From Verrucomicrobiota bacterium (GTDB taxonomy: Bacteria; Verrucomicrobiota; Verrucomicrobiia; Limisphaerales; UBA9464), in assembly GCA_947454295.1 (NCBI GenBank), contig CANGMO010000102.1:1-7415 (forward strand): a stretch of DNA of 7,415 nt. Reading direction: 5' to 3'. The position numbers were made by a program, and so were the translations under genes. Shown here one piece after another: positions 1 through 6,277 of this stretch. Numbering within the stretch: the first letter of the stretch is position 1; every line of letters begins with the position of its first letter. Under the pieces are notes generated by a model that saw only the letters and a program-made list of their open reading frames with translations, made no database searches and was not told the DNA's origin.

Positions 1-599
1 AGGCGCTGAAGCGGGTGGCCGAGCTCGACGTGCTCGATGTGGGCATCAAGGTGACCAGCGCGCTGGCCACGGCGCTCAAGCACGGGCTGCTCCACCTGGA
101 CATCAAGCCGTCCAACATCCTTTTCAACTCGGATGGCGAGCCCAAGCTGGTGGATTTTGGACTGGCCCGGAAGACCGACGCCGAGAAGGACAACTACGCG
201 CCGGTATTCGGAACGCCATACTACATCGCCCCGGAACGGGTGCAGCAGACGGGCGAGAGTTTCCTGAGCGACATGTATTCGCTGGCCGGAACGCTCTATC
301 ATGCGTTGGTGGGCCACGTGCCGTTCGAGGCGCCCTCGGTGGATGAGGTGGTGGCGGCGCAGATCCACACGCCGCTTGTGCCCGCCCACACGCTTCAGCC
401 GGACATTACCGTGCCGACGGGAGAGGCGCTGAGCCGTGCGATGGCCAAGAAACCGGAGGAGCGATTCCAGAGTTACGACGAATTCCGGATGGCCCTGGAA
501 GCCGCGCGCAGCCAGTTGCTCATTCAGCAGCTCACCGGCCAGCCGACCGCGACCTCGCCCGCCCCGCGCGAAGGGCGGAGTTGGTGGCGCCGGGGCTGA
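1..599 (+). CDS. Serine/threonine protein kinase (Hanks type), 3' part only
   Basis: Protein kinase that would transfer phosphate from ATP to Ser/Thr. The frame is open to the left edge (first full codon at position 3), so the 5' part, including the glycine-rich loop and the ATP-anchoring lysine, lies outside the window. Numbering from the GTG at 15, which is probably internal, visible kinase signatures are: catalytic loop HLDIKPSN (27-34, catalytic D29, metal-binding N34), DFG (47-49), GTP..IAPE (66-74), the subdomain IX stretch SDMYSL (85-90), and R150 in KKPEER, the usual partner of the APE glutamate. The residue before the catalytic Asp is Leu instead of Arg, which makes it a non-RD kinase. 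After the C-lobe there are only about 35 residues, Pro/Ala-rich and ending in WWRRG, with no membrane helix or sensor domain. The family call is firm; the substrate is unknown. The chelatase-like gene starts 21 nt downstream. Confidence 0.93.
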   Translation, partial: ALKRVAELDVLDVGIKVTSALATALKHGLLHLDIKPSNILFNSDGEPKLVDFGLARKTDAEKDNYAPVFGTPYYIAPERVQQTGESFLSDMYSLAGTLYHALVGHVPFEAPSVDEVVAAQIHTPLVPAHTLQPDITVPTGEALSRAMAKKPEERFQSYDEFRMALEAARSQLLIQQLTGQPTATSPAPREGRSWWRRG

Positions 600-620
600 G
601 CTCGTTGCCCACTCTGAGCC

Positions 621-1475
621 ATGACTCCTGAATTCGCCGATGCCACGCTGGTTCTCATCGGTCACGGCTCAACGCTCAATGCCGAGTCGGCTGACCCCAC
701 CTATTTTCACGCCGACATCCTGCGACGGCGTGGCGTGTTCGCCGAGGTGCTCACCGGATTCTGGAAGGAGCATCCCACGGTGGCCGGAGTGCTGCGCGGG
801 GCGATGACGCCCCGGGTGTTCGTGGTGCCGCTGTTCATCAGTGACGGCTATTTCACCGAGCAGGTGATACCGCGCGAGCTGGGCTTTTGCCGCAATGGCC
901 AGACCGATTTCCCGCGGGTGCAGGAACGCAACGGCCAGCGCCTGCACTACTGTGGTCCGGTGGGCACGCACTCCAGCATGACGGAGGTCATCCTGGCCCG
1001 GGCCCGCGAGATCATTGAGCGCAATCCTGGCGGTCCCGGCCTCCGTCCGCCGGCGGAATCCGAGACCGCATTGTTCATCGCGGGGCATGGCACCTCCAAC
1101 AACGAGAATTCCCGCAAGGCCATCGAACAGCAGGCGGCCCGCATCGCCTCGATGGGCCGATATGCCGAGACCCATTCGGTGTTCATGGAGGAGTCGCCGA
1201 AAATTGGCGACTGCTATGCCATGGCCAAGGCGCCCAATCTGGTGATGGTGCCCTTCTTCGTCAGCGATGGCCTGCACAGCTATGAAGACATTCCGGTCAT
1301 GCTCGGTGAGCCGGAGGGAGAGGTTCAGACCCGGTTGAAGTCCGGCCGCCCGACCTTTCCGAGCCCGGTGACCCGGCAGGGCAAACGGGTGTGGTATTCG
1401 CAGGGCATCGGCACCGAACCGCTGCTGGCCGAGGTGATCCTCGAGCGGGTCCGCGAAATGGCGACGCCCGCATGA
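621..1475 (+). CDS. Tandem-duplicated CbiX/SirB-type sirohydrochlorin chelatase-like protein
   Basis: Related to class II chelatases (CbiX/SirB), which insert Co2+ or Fe2+ into sirohydrochlorin for cobalamin or siroheme. The 284-residue protein has two homologous halves. Half 1 (about 8-132) starts IGHGS with H15, has VPLFISDGYFTEQVIP (69-84) and ends in GTHSSMTEVIL. Half 2 (about 149-281) starts AGHGT with H156, has VPFFVSDGLHSYEDIP (210-225) and ends in GTEPLLAEVIL. Known CbiX/SirB enzymes bind metal with two histidines about 64 residues apart. Half 2 keeps both (H156, H219); in half 1 the second is replaced by F78. The protein therefore looks like a fused pseudo-dimer with one complete metal site. 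No CxxC or His-rich metal tail is seen. ATG 621 is the natural start, but no ribosome-binding site is evident. No other tetrapyrrole gene is nearby, so the metal and pathway cannot be assigned. The family call is strong; chelatase activity is probable only. Confidence 0.85.
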   Translation: MTPEFADATLVLIGHGSTLNAESADPTYFHADILRRRGVFAEVLTGFWKEHPTVAGVLRGAMTPRVFVVPLFISDGYFTEQVIPRELGFCRNGQTDFPRVQERNGQRLHYCGPVGTHSSMTEVILARAREIIERNPGGPGLRPPAESETALFIAGHGTSNNENSRKAIEQQAARIASMGRYAETHSVFMEESPKIGDCYAMAKAPNLVMVPFFVSDGLHSYEDIPVMLGEPEGEVQTRLKSGRPTFPSPVTRQGKRVWYSQGIGTEPLLAEVILERVREMATPA

Positions 1476-1519
1476 CTTCCTGCCTTCCCTGTACGGGGGC
1501 GCTTTCGTAGCTTTCGCCG

Positions 1520-2407
1520 GTGCACCTTGGCAACATCACCCTGGTGGGTGTCGGACTTCTCGGCGGATCGATCGGTCTCGCCGTGCAGCGGCGTGGACTC
1601 GCGACCCGGGTTACCGGCCTGGTGCGTCGCGCCTCGGCGGTCGACGAGTGCCTGAACCTCCGCATAGCCACCGACGCCACCCGAAATGTAGCCACGGCCG
1701 TTCGCGATGCCGACTGGATCGTGCTGTGCAGTCCGATCGGTCAGATGAAATCGCTGGTGCGCGATCTGCTGCCGTTTGTGAAGCCGGGCGTGATCATCAC
1801 CGACGTGGGCAGCGTGAAGGCGTCCGTCGTGGACGAGGTGGAGCCGCTGGCCGCCGCCGCCGGGGTTCAGTTTGTGGGCAGCCACCCCATGGCCGGATCT
1901 GAGCGAACCGGCATGGCCGCGGCCCGGGCCGATCTGTTTGAAGGCATGGTCTGCGTGGTCACTCCGACTCCGCGAACGCCGCCGGAAGCGGTCCGTCGGG
2001 TCTCGGAATTCTGGAGCGCGCTGGGCAGCCGGGTGATCCATCTGGCGCCGGATCGACACGACGACCTGGTTGGACGCTCCAGTCATTTGCCGCACGTCGC
2101 CGCCGCGGGCCTCGCGAACTACGTCCTCAGCCCGGTACATCCGGCCGAGCAGGGCCGTTTGTGTGCGGGCGGCTTTCGCGACACGACACGCATCGCGAGT
2201 GGATCGCCGGAAATGTGGCGCGACATTGCCATGGCCAACCGGCGTCATCTGTCGCGCGTCCTCGGAGTTTTCCTTGAGGATTTGACCGAATTTCAACGGG
2301 CTCTCGACGAGGGAAATGCCGCGCTCGTGGAGGAATTCTTTGCCAATGCCAAAGCGCGCCGCGATGCCTGGCTCAAAGCCCAGGATCTGAAAGCTGGGGA
2401 CGAGTAA
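1520..2407 (+). CDS. tyrA: Prephenate/arogenate dehydrogenase (TyrA family)
   Basis: Oxidative decarboxylation of prephenate to 4-hydroxyphenylpyruvate, or of arogenate to tyrosine. The 295 residues begin with a Rossmann fold: GVGLLG at 10-15, then strand 2 ending GLVRR (33-37). Next come TDVGSVK, the HPMAGSE motif with H122, SHLPH (188-192) and GGFRDTTR (217-224), all landmarks of the TyrA catalytic domain. There is no ACT domain or fused chorismate mutase. The GTG at 1520 is the first possible start after an in-frame TAG at 1508-1510, which fixes the 5' end, although no Shine-Dalgarno sequence precedes it. R36-R37 replaces the acidic residue usual in NAD-dependent members, and R220 stands where the Aquifex enzyme has lysine; both resemble the NADP-dependent cyanobacterial arogenate enzyme as I recall it. 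The 44-nt gap to the gene before and 37-nt gap to aroA fit one operon. Family certain, substrate and cofactor inferred. Confidence 0.95.
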   Translation: MHLGNITLVGVGLLGGSIGLAVQRRGLATRVTGLVRRASAVDECLNLRIATDATRNVATAVRDADWIVLCSPIGQMKSLVRDLLPFVKPGVIITDVGSVKASVVDEVEPLAAAAGVQFVGSHPMAGSERTGMAAARADLFEGMVCVVTPTPRTPPEAVRRVSEFWSALGSRVIHLAPDRHDDLVGRSSHLPHVAAAGLANYVLSPVHPAEQGRLCAGGFRDTTRIASGSPEMWRDIAMANRRHLSRVLGVFLEDLTEFQRALDEGNAALVEEFFANAKARRDAWLKAQDLKAGDE

Positions 2408-2440
2408 CCGCCACCCCACGTCAACGTCCCCCCCTTTTTT
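2396..2440 (+). terminator. Possible weak intrinsic terminator/attenuator between tyrA and aroA
   Basis: A perfect 7-bp GC-rich inverted repeat, GGGGACG (2396-2402) and CGTCCCC (2425-2431), encloses a 22-nt loop containing the tyrA stop codon. CCC and then six T (2435-2440) follow it. This resembles a Rho-independent terminator, but the loop is long and three C separate stem from T-tract, so it would be inefficient at best. The T-run ends 4 nt before the aroA GTG. It could instead be chance, or an unstructured pyrimidine tract aiding initiation. Confidence 0.25.
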
Positions 2441-2444
2441 CAAC

Positions 2445-3764
2445 GTGCCCCTGCCTGAACTGATCGAAATCGTTCCCCCGAAGTTGGGGAGCGTGGCCCA
2501 AATCACGGTCCCGGGATCGAAGAGCATCACCAATCGCGCCCTGATTCTTGCGGCGCTCTCCGCCGGCGTGACCACCCTTCGCGGGGCGCTCTGGAGCGAG
2601 GACACGGAGGCCATGGTGGATGCGTTGCGCGCCCTGGGATTCCAGCTCGAGGTGGCTCCCGACCCGGACGAACCTGCCAATCGTACCATGCGGGTGACCG
2701 GGCGTGGCGGTGTGGTGCCTCCCGGAGGCACGCGTGAGCACCCATTGGAATTGTTCGTGGGCAATGCGGGCACCGCGGCCCGGTTTCTTGCCGCCTTTGT
2801 GTGCCTGGGCAGCGGATTCTATCGGCTCAGCGGCGTTCCGAGAATGCACGAGCGCCCGCAGGCCGCGCTCTTCGAGGCGCTGCGGTCCCTCGGGTACCGC
2901 TTGGAGTCCGTCACCAACCGCCTCCCGGTGCTCATCGAAGGCGCCGGACGGCGGCCAGGACGCGTCACCGTTTCCGTCGAGGAAAGCTCCCAGTTCGCCA
3001 GCGCGCTGCTGCTGTCCGCGCCGGTGGGCGGATGGGAGGTGGCGGTGGATGGCGGAGACGAGGAGGAATTGCCCTATGTGGACATGACTCGCGAGCTGGT
3101 CGCGGCATTTCCCCGGTCGGGCGGCGAATTTCAGATCGAGCCGGATGCGTCGAGCGGCAGCTACTTCTGGGGCGCCCAGGCGCTCCTGCAGTCGATGACT
3201 GGAACGGCAATCGCCGTCCGCCATTGGCCGACCTCCCGGTGGCAGATTGACCAGCAATCCCAGCCGGTGCTCGCAGCCCTCGCAGCGGGGACCACGGGGG
3301 ACATCTCGCGGCATCGCGATCTAGGTGACAGCATCATGACGGCGATCGTGGTCGCCGCCCTGACAGCGCGTGCTCCTGTGCGCTTCACCGATCTGGGCCG
3401 CCTCCGGTTGCAGGAATGCGAGCGCGTGAAGGCACTGCACGACGAGCTGCGCCGGTGTGGCGCCAAAGTGGAAGAGTTGCCGGGGGATACCCTCGTTGTG
3501 ACGCCGGGGTGTCCGCTTCAGGGCGCGGTGATTGCGACCTACAAGGACCATCGAATGGCCATGTGTTTTGCGACCCTTGGCTTGAAAGTCGCGGGGCTGA
3601 AAATTCAGAATCCCTCGTGCGTGAAGAAGACCTTCCCGAACTTCTTTCAAAAGCTCCAACAGCCGCCTCCGCACGGGCTCGGCGTGGAGATCTGGGAATG
3701 TGATCCCAAGTCCCAACAGCGGCTCCGGCCGCTCACCAACCCTGATGATCTTTTTGCCGCGTGA
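2445..3764 (+). CDS. aroA: 3-phosphoshikimate 1-carboxyvinyltransferase (EPSP synthase)
   Basis: Transfers the enolpyruvyl group of PEP to shikimate-3-phosphate, the sixth shikimate-pathway step. Its 439 residues are close to the usual 425-445. Family landmarks occur in order: PGSKSITNR (23-31, with K26, S27, R31), GNAGTAARFL (106-115), RMHERPQ (133-139), ESSQFASALL, GDS (294-296, with D295 matching the E. coli catalytic Asp313), QECER (323-327, with E324 matching Glu341), YKDHRMAM (366-373) and KKTFPNF (from 394, with K395 matching Lys411). All main catalytic residues are therefore present. Variants are H135 in the RM(K/R)ERP motif, QECER where E. coli has KETDR, and F114 where E. coli has Pro101. 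The start is GTG 2445; no better in-frame start lies between it and tyrA. A C7T6 pyrimidine run replaces the expected Shine-Dalgarno site. The TGA lies within the first codons of cmk (GTGA overlap), which implies coupled translation. Confidence 0.97.
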   Translation: MPLPELIEIVPPKLGSVAQITVPGSKSITNRALILAALSAGVTTLRGALWSEDTEAMVDALRALGFQLEVAPDPDEPANRTMRVTGRGGVVPPGGTREHPLELFVGNAGTAARFLAAFVCLGSGFYRLSGVPRMHERPQAALFEALRSLGYRLESVTNRLPVLIEGAGRRPGRVTVSVEESSQFASALLLSAPVGGWEVAVDGGDEEELPYVDMTRELVAAFPRSGGEFQIEPDASSGSYFWGAQALLQSMTGTAIAVRHWPTSRWQIDQQSQPVLAALAAGTTGDISRHRDLGDSIMTAIVVAALTARAPVRFTDLGRLRLQECERVKALHDELRRCGAKVEELPGDTLVVTPGCPLQGAVIATYKDHRMAMCFATLGLKVAGLKIQNPSCVKKTFPNFFQKLQQPPPHGLGVEIWECDPKSQQRLRPLTNPDDLFAA

Positions 3765-4516
3765 GTGACACCCCAACCAACCGCGGGTCCTCGACCCGCA
3801 CCGTCAACGGCCTGTCGCTGCCGCAGGTCATCGCCATGGATGGCCCGAGCGCGTCGGGCAAGGGCACGCTGTCCCGGAAGCTCGCCAAGGAGCTGGGGTA
3901 CATCTACGTCGACTCCGGCGCCATGTACCGGACGCTGGCGTGGCACTGCCTGCAACGGGAGGTGCCGATCCCCACGGCGGATCAGCTGAACGCCACGACC
4001 GAGAAGCCAATCATCGCTGCGCTGCGTCGTTGGAAGTCGGAGTTGAAGCTGGTCAACGGAGCCCTTTGGCTGCACGTGGACGGATATTTCCCCGAGAAGG
4101 AAATCCGCACGGATCGCGTCGAACGCACGGTGCCGGTCATTGCGCAGATTGGGAAGGTTCGCGACTGGATGGTGGCCCGTCAGCGGGACTGCATGCAGTT
4201 CGGTCCGCTGGTCATGGAGGGTCGCGACATCGGGACCGAAGTGTTCCCGCTGGCTCCAGTGAAGTTCTTCCTCGACGCAAATCCCGAGGCGCGCGCGGAG
4301 CGGATGCAGGGGCGCGGGAATTCGGCCGGCACGGAGCGCGACCGTCTCGACATGAACCGCAAGAAGGGGGCGTTGATTCCCGCCCTGGACGCGCTGCGGG
4401 TCGACAACACCGGGCAGACGGTTGAGGAAACGTTCGCCGTCCTCATGACCCATGTTCGCGCGAGGCTTCATCTCCCGACCCTTGAAGACGCGAGCGTCAA
4501 ACCGGTGACTGACTGA
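3761..4516 (+). CDS. cmk: Cytidylate (CMP/dCMP) kinase
   Basis: Phosphorylates CMP and dCMP to the diphosphates with ATP, in the cytosol. The 251 residues carry the P-loop GPSASGKGT (28-36), the CMP-site motif DSGAMYR (51-57), the GRDIGT motif (154-159, with R155 and D156 matching E. coli Arg131 and Asp132) and the lid-side motif ERDRLDMNR (192-200). The end runs into VDNTGQTVEE, like the VIDTSGLSIEE-type end of the family. The usual APL after the lid motif reads GAL here. About 22 residues rich in Ser, Thr and Arg precede the first strand, so the protein is slightly longer than the common 220-230. The GTG start overlaps the aroA TGA by 4 nt, and the TGA overlaps the next ATG by 1 nt (TGATG). 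The tyrA-aroA-cmk order is widespread in bacteria and supports all three assignments. Confidence 0.96.
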   Translation: MSDTPTNRGSSTRTVNGLSLPQVIAMDGPSASGKGTLSRKLAKELGYIYVDSGAMYRTLAWHCLQREVPIPTADQLNATTEKPIIAALRRWKSELKLVNGALWLHVDGYFPEKEIRTDRVERTVPVIAQIGKVRDWMVARQRDCMQFGPLVMEGRDIGTEVFPLAPVKFFLDANPEARAERMQGRGNSAGTERDRLDMNRKKGALIPALDALRVDNTGQTVEETFAVLMTHVRARLHLPTLEDASVKPVTD

Positions 4517-6249
4517 TGCACCCGCTCCACCACCCCGGTCGGTTCCGTTTCCTGGCACTGGTTGCCTGGATTGGTTGGCTGCTGGGTGGTGTGGCGATGG
4601 GGGCCAATCCGCCCTCCCGGGCAGGTGAGGCGGCCGAGGTGGCGGTGATCTATTCGCTGCATTCTGCCGACTCCAAATCGGTGGCCCAGTACTATGCGGC
4701 CAAGCGCGGCGTCCCGGCGACGCAGGTCATCGGAATTAATGTGCCGGTGGGAGACAACATCACGCGGCCGGATTATGAGCGATTGATTCAGGACGATCTG
4801 ATCCGCCAGTTCCGCGAGCGCGATCTCGTCACGTTCATGACCGACCTCCAGCCGTCGCGGCCTGGTCGGCCCGGTCGGTTGCTGTACCGGGCGATTTCCT
4901 CCAAGATTCGATACCTGGTCCTGTGCTGGGGCATTCCGTATCGAATCCCGCACGATCCCAATTACGACCCCAATCACCTCGACGAGATTTTCAAGAACCT
5001 GCCCGTCCATCTGCAGCGGGACGAGGGCTCGGTGGACGGAGAGCTTTCTCTGCTGCCCATTGCCGGTCGCACCAGCGCCTGGGGGCCGGTGCGCAATCCG
5101 ATGTACGGGATGACCAATTTCTCGGTCATCCATCCCACCAATGGGGTGTTCATGGTCACCCGGATCGACGGTCCGTCGGTGGCCATTGCCAAGGGATTGG
5201 TCGACAAAGCGCTGATTGCCGAGCGTGACGGTTTGAATGGCCGCGCCTATGTGGATATGCGGGGCCTCACCGCCGGCTCCTACGTCCTGGGTGATCTTTG
5301 GATGACCAATGTGGCCACCGTCGCGCGCCGTCACGGATTTGAAACCGTGGTGGATGTGCAGCCGGAGACCTTCAGTGTCGCGCAACCTTTCGCCCAGGTG
5401 GCTGTGTACGCCGGATGGTATGCAGCGGCGTTTGACGGGCCGTTCCGGCTGCCGGTGGTGGAGTTCATGCCGGGGGCGATCGCCTATCACCTGCATTCCT
5501 ACAGCGCTTATTGGGTCCGTTTCCCGGACAACAACTGGCTTGGGCCGCTGCTGGCCAAGGGAGCGACCGTGACGATGGGATGCATCGAGGAGCCGTATCT
5601 CGAGATGACGCCGAACATCGGCACGTTCATGGAGCGTCTCGCGGATTACCGGGCGACGGTGGGCGAGGCGGCGGTGGCGTCGCAGGCAGTGTTTTCGTGG
5701 CAGACGGTGGTGGTCGGGGATCCCTTGTACCGGCCCTTCGGTCGCAGCCAGGCGGAGATGGAGGTGGCGCACCGCTCCGAGCATAGCGCTGCGCTGGAAT
5801 GGGATTTCTGGAAGAAGGCCAACCTGCAGTTGCTGGAAAGGCAGCCGCCCGATGTCGTCCTGCGCGAATTGCTCTCCCATCCGGTGGCCGCCAGGAGCGC
5901 CATTCTCGCCGAGCGGATAGCGCGGCTTTATCACGATGTCGGCCAGACGCGTGCGGCCGCGGAATGGGGCGAACGCTCCCTGCAGGCTGGAGGCTCGCCG
6001 CAACAGCGCGGGCAGCTCATGCGCATGCTCGCTGCCTGGCAGAGCAAGCCCGATCCGAAGGCGGCCATGGCCATGCTCGACCAGTTCGCACGGGAGTTCC
6101 CTGGGCATCCCGAGATCCTGATCGTGCTGAATCAGGAGCTTGAGCTAGCCAAGACGCTGAAGCGGAATTCAGACGCGCTGCGCATCCAGTCACTGATTCG
6201 CACACTGACGCCGCCACCGACCAACGCGCCCGCCCTGAAGGAGAAGTGA
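4516..6249 (+). CDS. Exported TIGR03790-family protein with TPR-like C-terminal extension, function unknown
   Basis: I recognise this as the uncharacterised TIGR03790 type, reported mainly from bacteria with PEP-CTERM sorting. An N-terminal signal peptide is evident: basic RFR (9-11), a hydrophobic core (about 12-26) and a likely cleavage near A27-M-G29. The family-like part (about 42-408) has VAVIYSLHSADSKSVAQYYA (42-61), LVLCWGIPYR (134-143), AGWYAAAFDGPF, PGAIAYHLHSYSA (319-331), GPLLAKGATVTMGCIEEPYL (343-362) and FSWQ.VVVGDPLYRPF ending at F408. Residues about 420-560 form an Ala/Leu-rich helical extension with TPR-like pairs (about 461-490 and 496-535) and a Pro-rich, charged tail. There is no PEP-CTERM tail, LPXTG or second membrane helix, so it is probably periplasmic or secreted. 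The start codon overlaps the cmk stop (TGATG). Family membership is from recalled motifs; the biochemical role is unknown. Confidence 0.82.
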   Translation: MHPLHHPGRFRFLALVAWIGWLLGGVAMGANPPSRAGEAAEVAVIYSLHSADSKSVAQYYAAKRGVPATQVIGINVPVGDNITRPDYERLIQDDLIRQFRERDLVTFMTDLQPSRPGRPGRLLYRAISSKIRYLVLCWGIPYRIPHDPNYDPNHLDEIFKNLPVHLQRDEGSVDGELSLLPIAGRTSAWGPVRNPMYGMTNFSVIHPTNGVFMVTRIDGPSVAIAKGLVDKALIAERDGLNGRAYVDMRGLTAGSYVLGDLWMTNVATVARRHGFETVVDVQPETFSVAQPFAQVAVYAGWYAAAFDGPFRLPVVEFMPGAIAYHLHSYSAYWVRFPDNNWLGPLLAKGATVTMGCIEEPYLEMTPNIGTFMERLADYRATVGEAAVASQAVFSWQTVVVGDPLYRPFGRSQAEMEVAHRSEHSAALEWDFWKKANLQLLERQPPDVVLRELLSHPVAARSAILAERIARLYHDVGQTRAAAEWGERSLQAGGSPQQRGQLMRMLAAWQSKPDPKAAMAMLDQFAREFPGHPEILIVLNQELELAKTLKRNSDALRIQSLIRTLTPPPTNAPALKEK

Positions 6250-6277
6250 GCGGACACTGCCGCTGGCTCCGCTTCAC
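6246..6277. terminator. Possible bidirectional terminator hairpin between convergent genes
   Basis: The 24-nt gap between the TIGR03790-like gene and prmA sits inside an imperfect inverted repeat: GTGAGCGGA (6246-6254) against TCCGCTTCAC (6268-6277), with one bulged T and a loop of 13 nt. It covers the stop codons of both genes. There is no T-run on either side, so it is not a classic intrinsic terminator. It may still act as a 3' end-stabilising structure or be chance. Confidence 0.3.

Noticed and set aside
15..17. GTG as the true start of the kinase
   Set aside because: The frame stays open to the window edge and the N-lobe of the kinase would be missing, so this codon is internal to a longer gene.
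1476..1519. Promoter or terminator between the chelatase-like gene and tyrA
   Set aside because: The 44 nt show no convincing -35/-10 pair, no GC stem with T-run and no strong repeat; continuous operon reading is simpler.
1325..2773. A 482-codon open frame on the - strand over tyrA and the start of aroA
   Set aside because: It runs antisense to two clearly conserved genes and has low-complexity Arg/His/Gly-rich composition without domain signatures.
3647..4558. A 303-codon open frame on the - strand opposite cmk
   Set aside because: Shadow of cmk: composition dominated by Arg, His, Gly and Pro, no motif, and it crosses two gene boundaries.
4468..6108. A 546-codon open frame on the - strand opposite the TIGR03790-like gene
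   Set aside because: Rich in His, Arg, Pro and Gly with no recognisable motif; such long antisense frames arise in high-GC DNA opposite real genes, and the + strand product has a signal peptide and family motifs.
6150..6249. A PEP-CTERM tail on the TIGR03790-like protein
   Set aside because: The end is Pro-rich and charged (ending LKEK) with no hydrophobic helix followed by an arginine cluster, so the sorting signal is absent.
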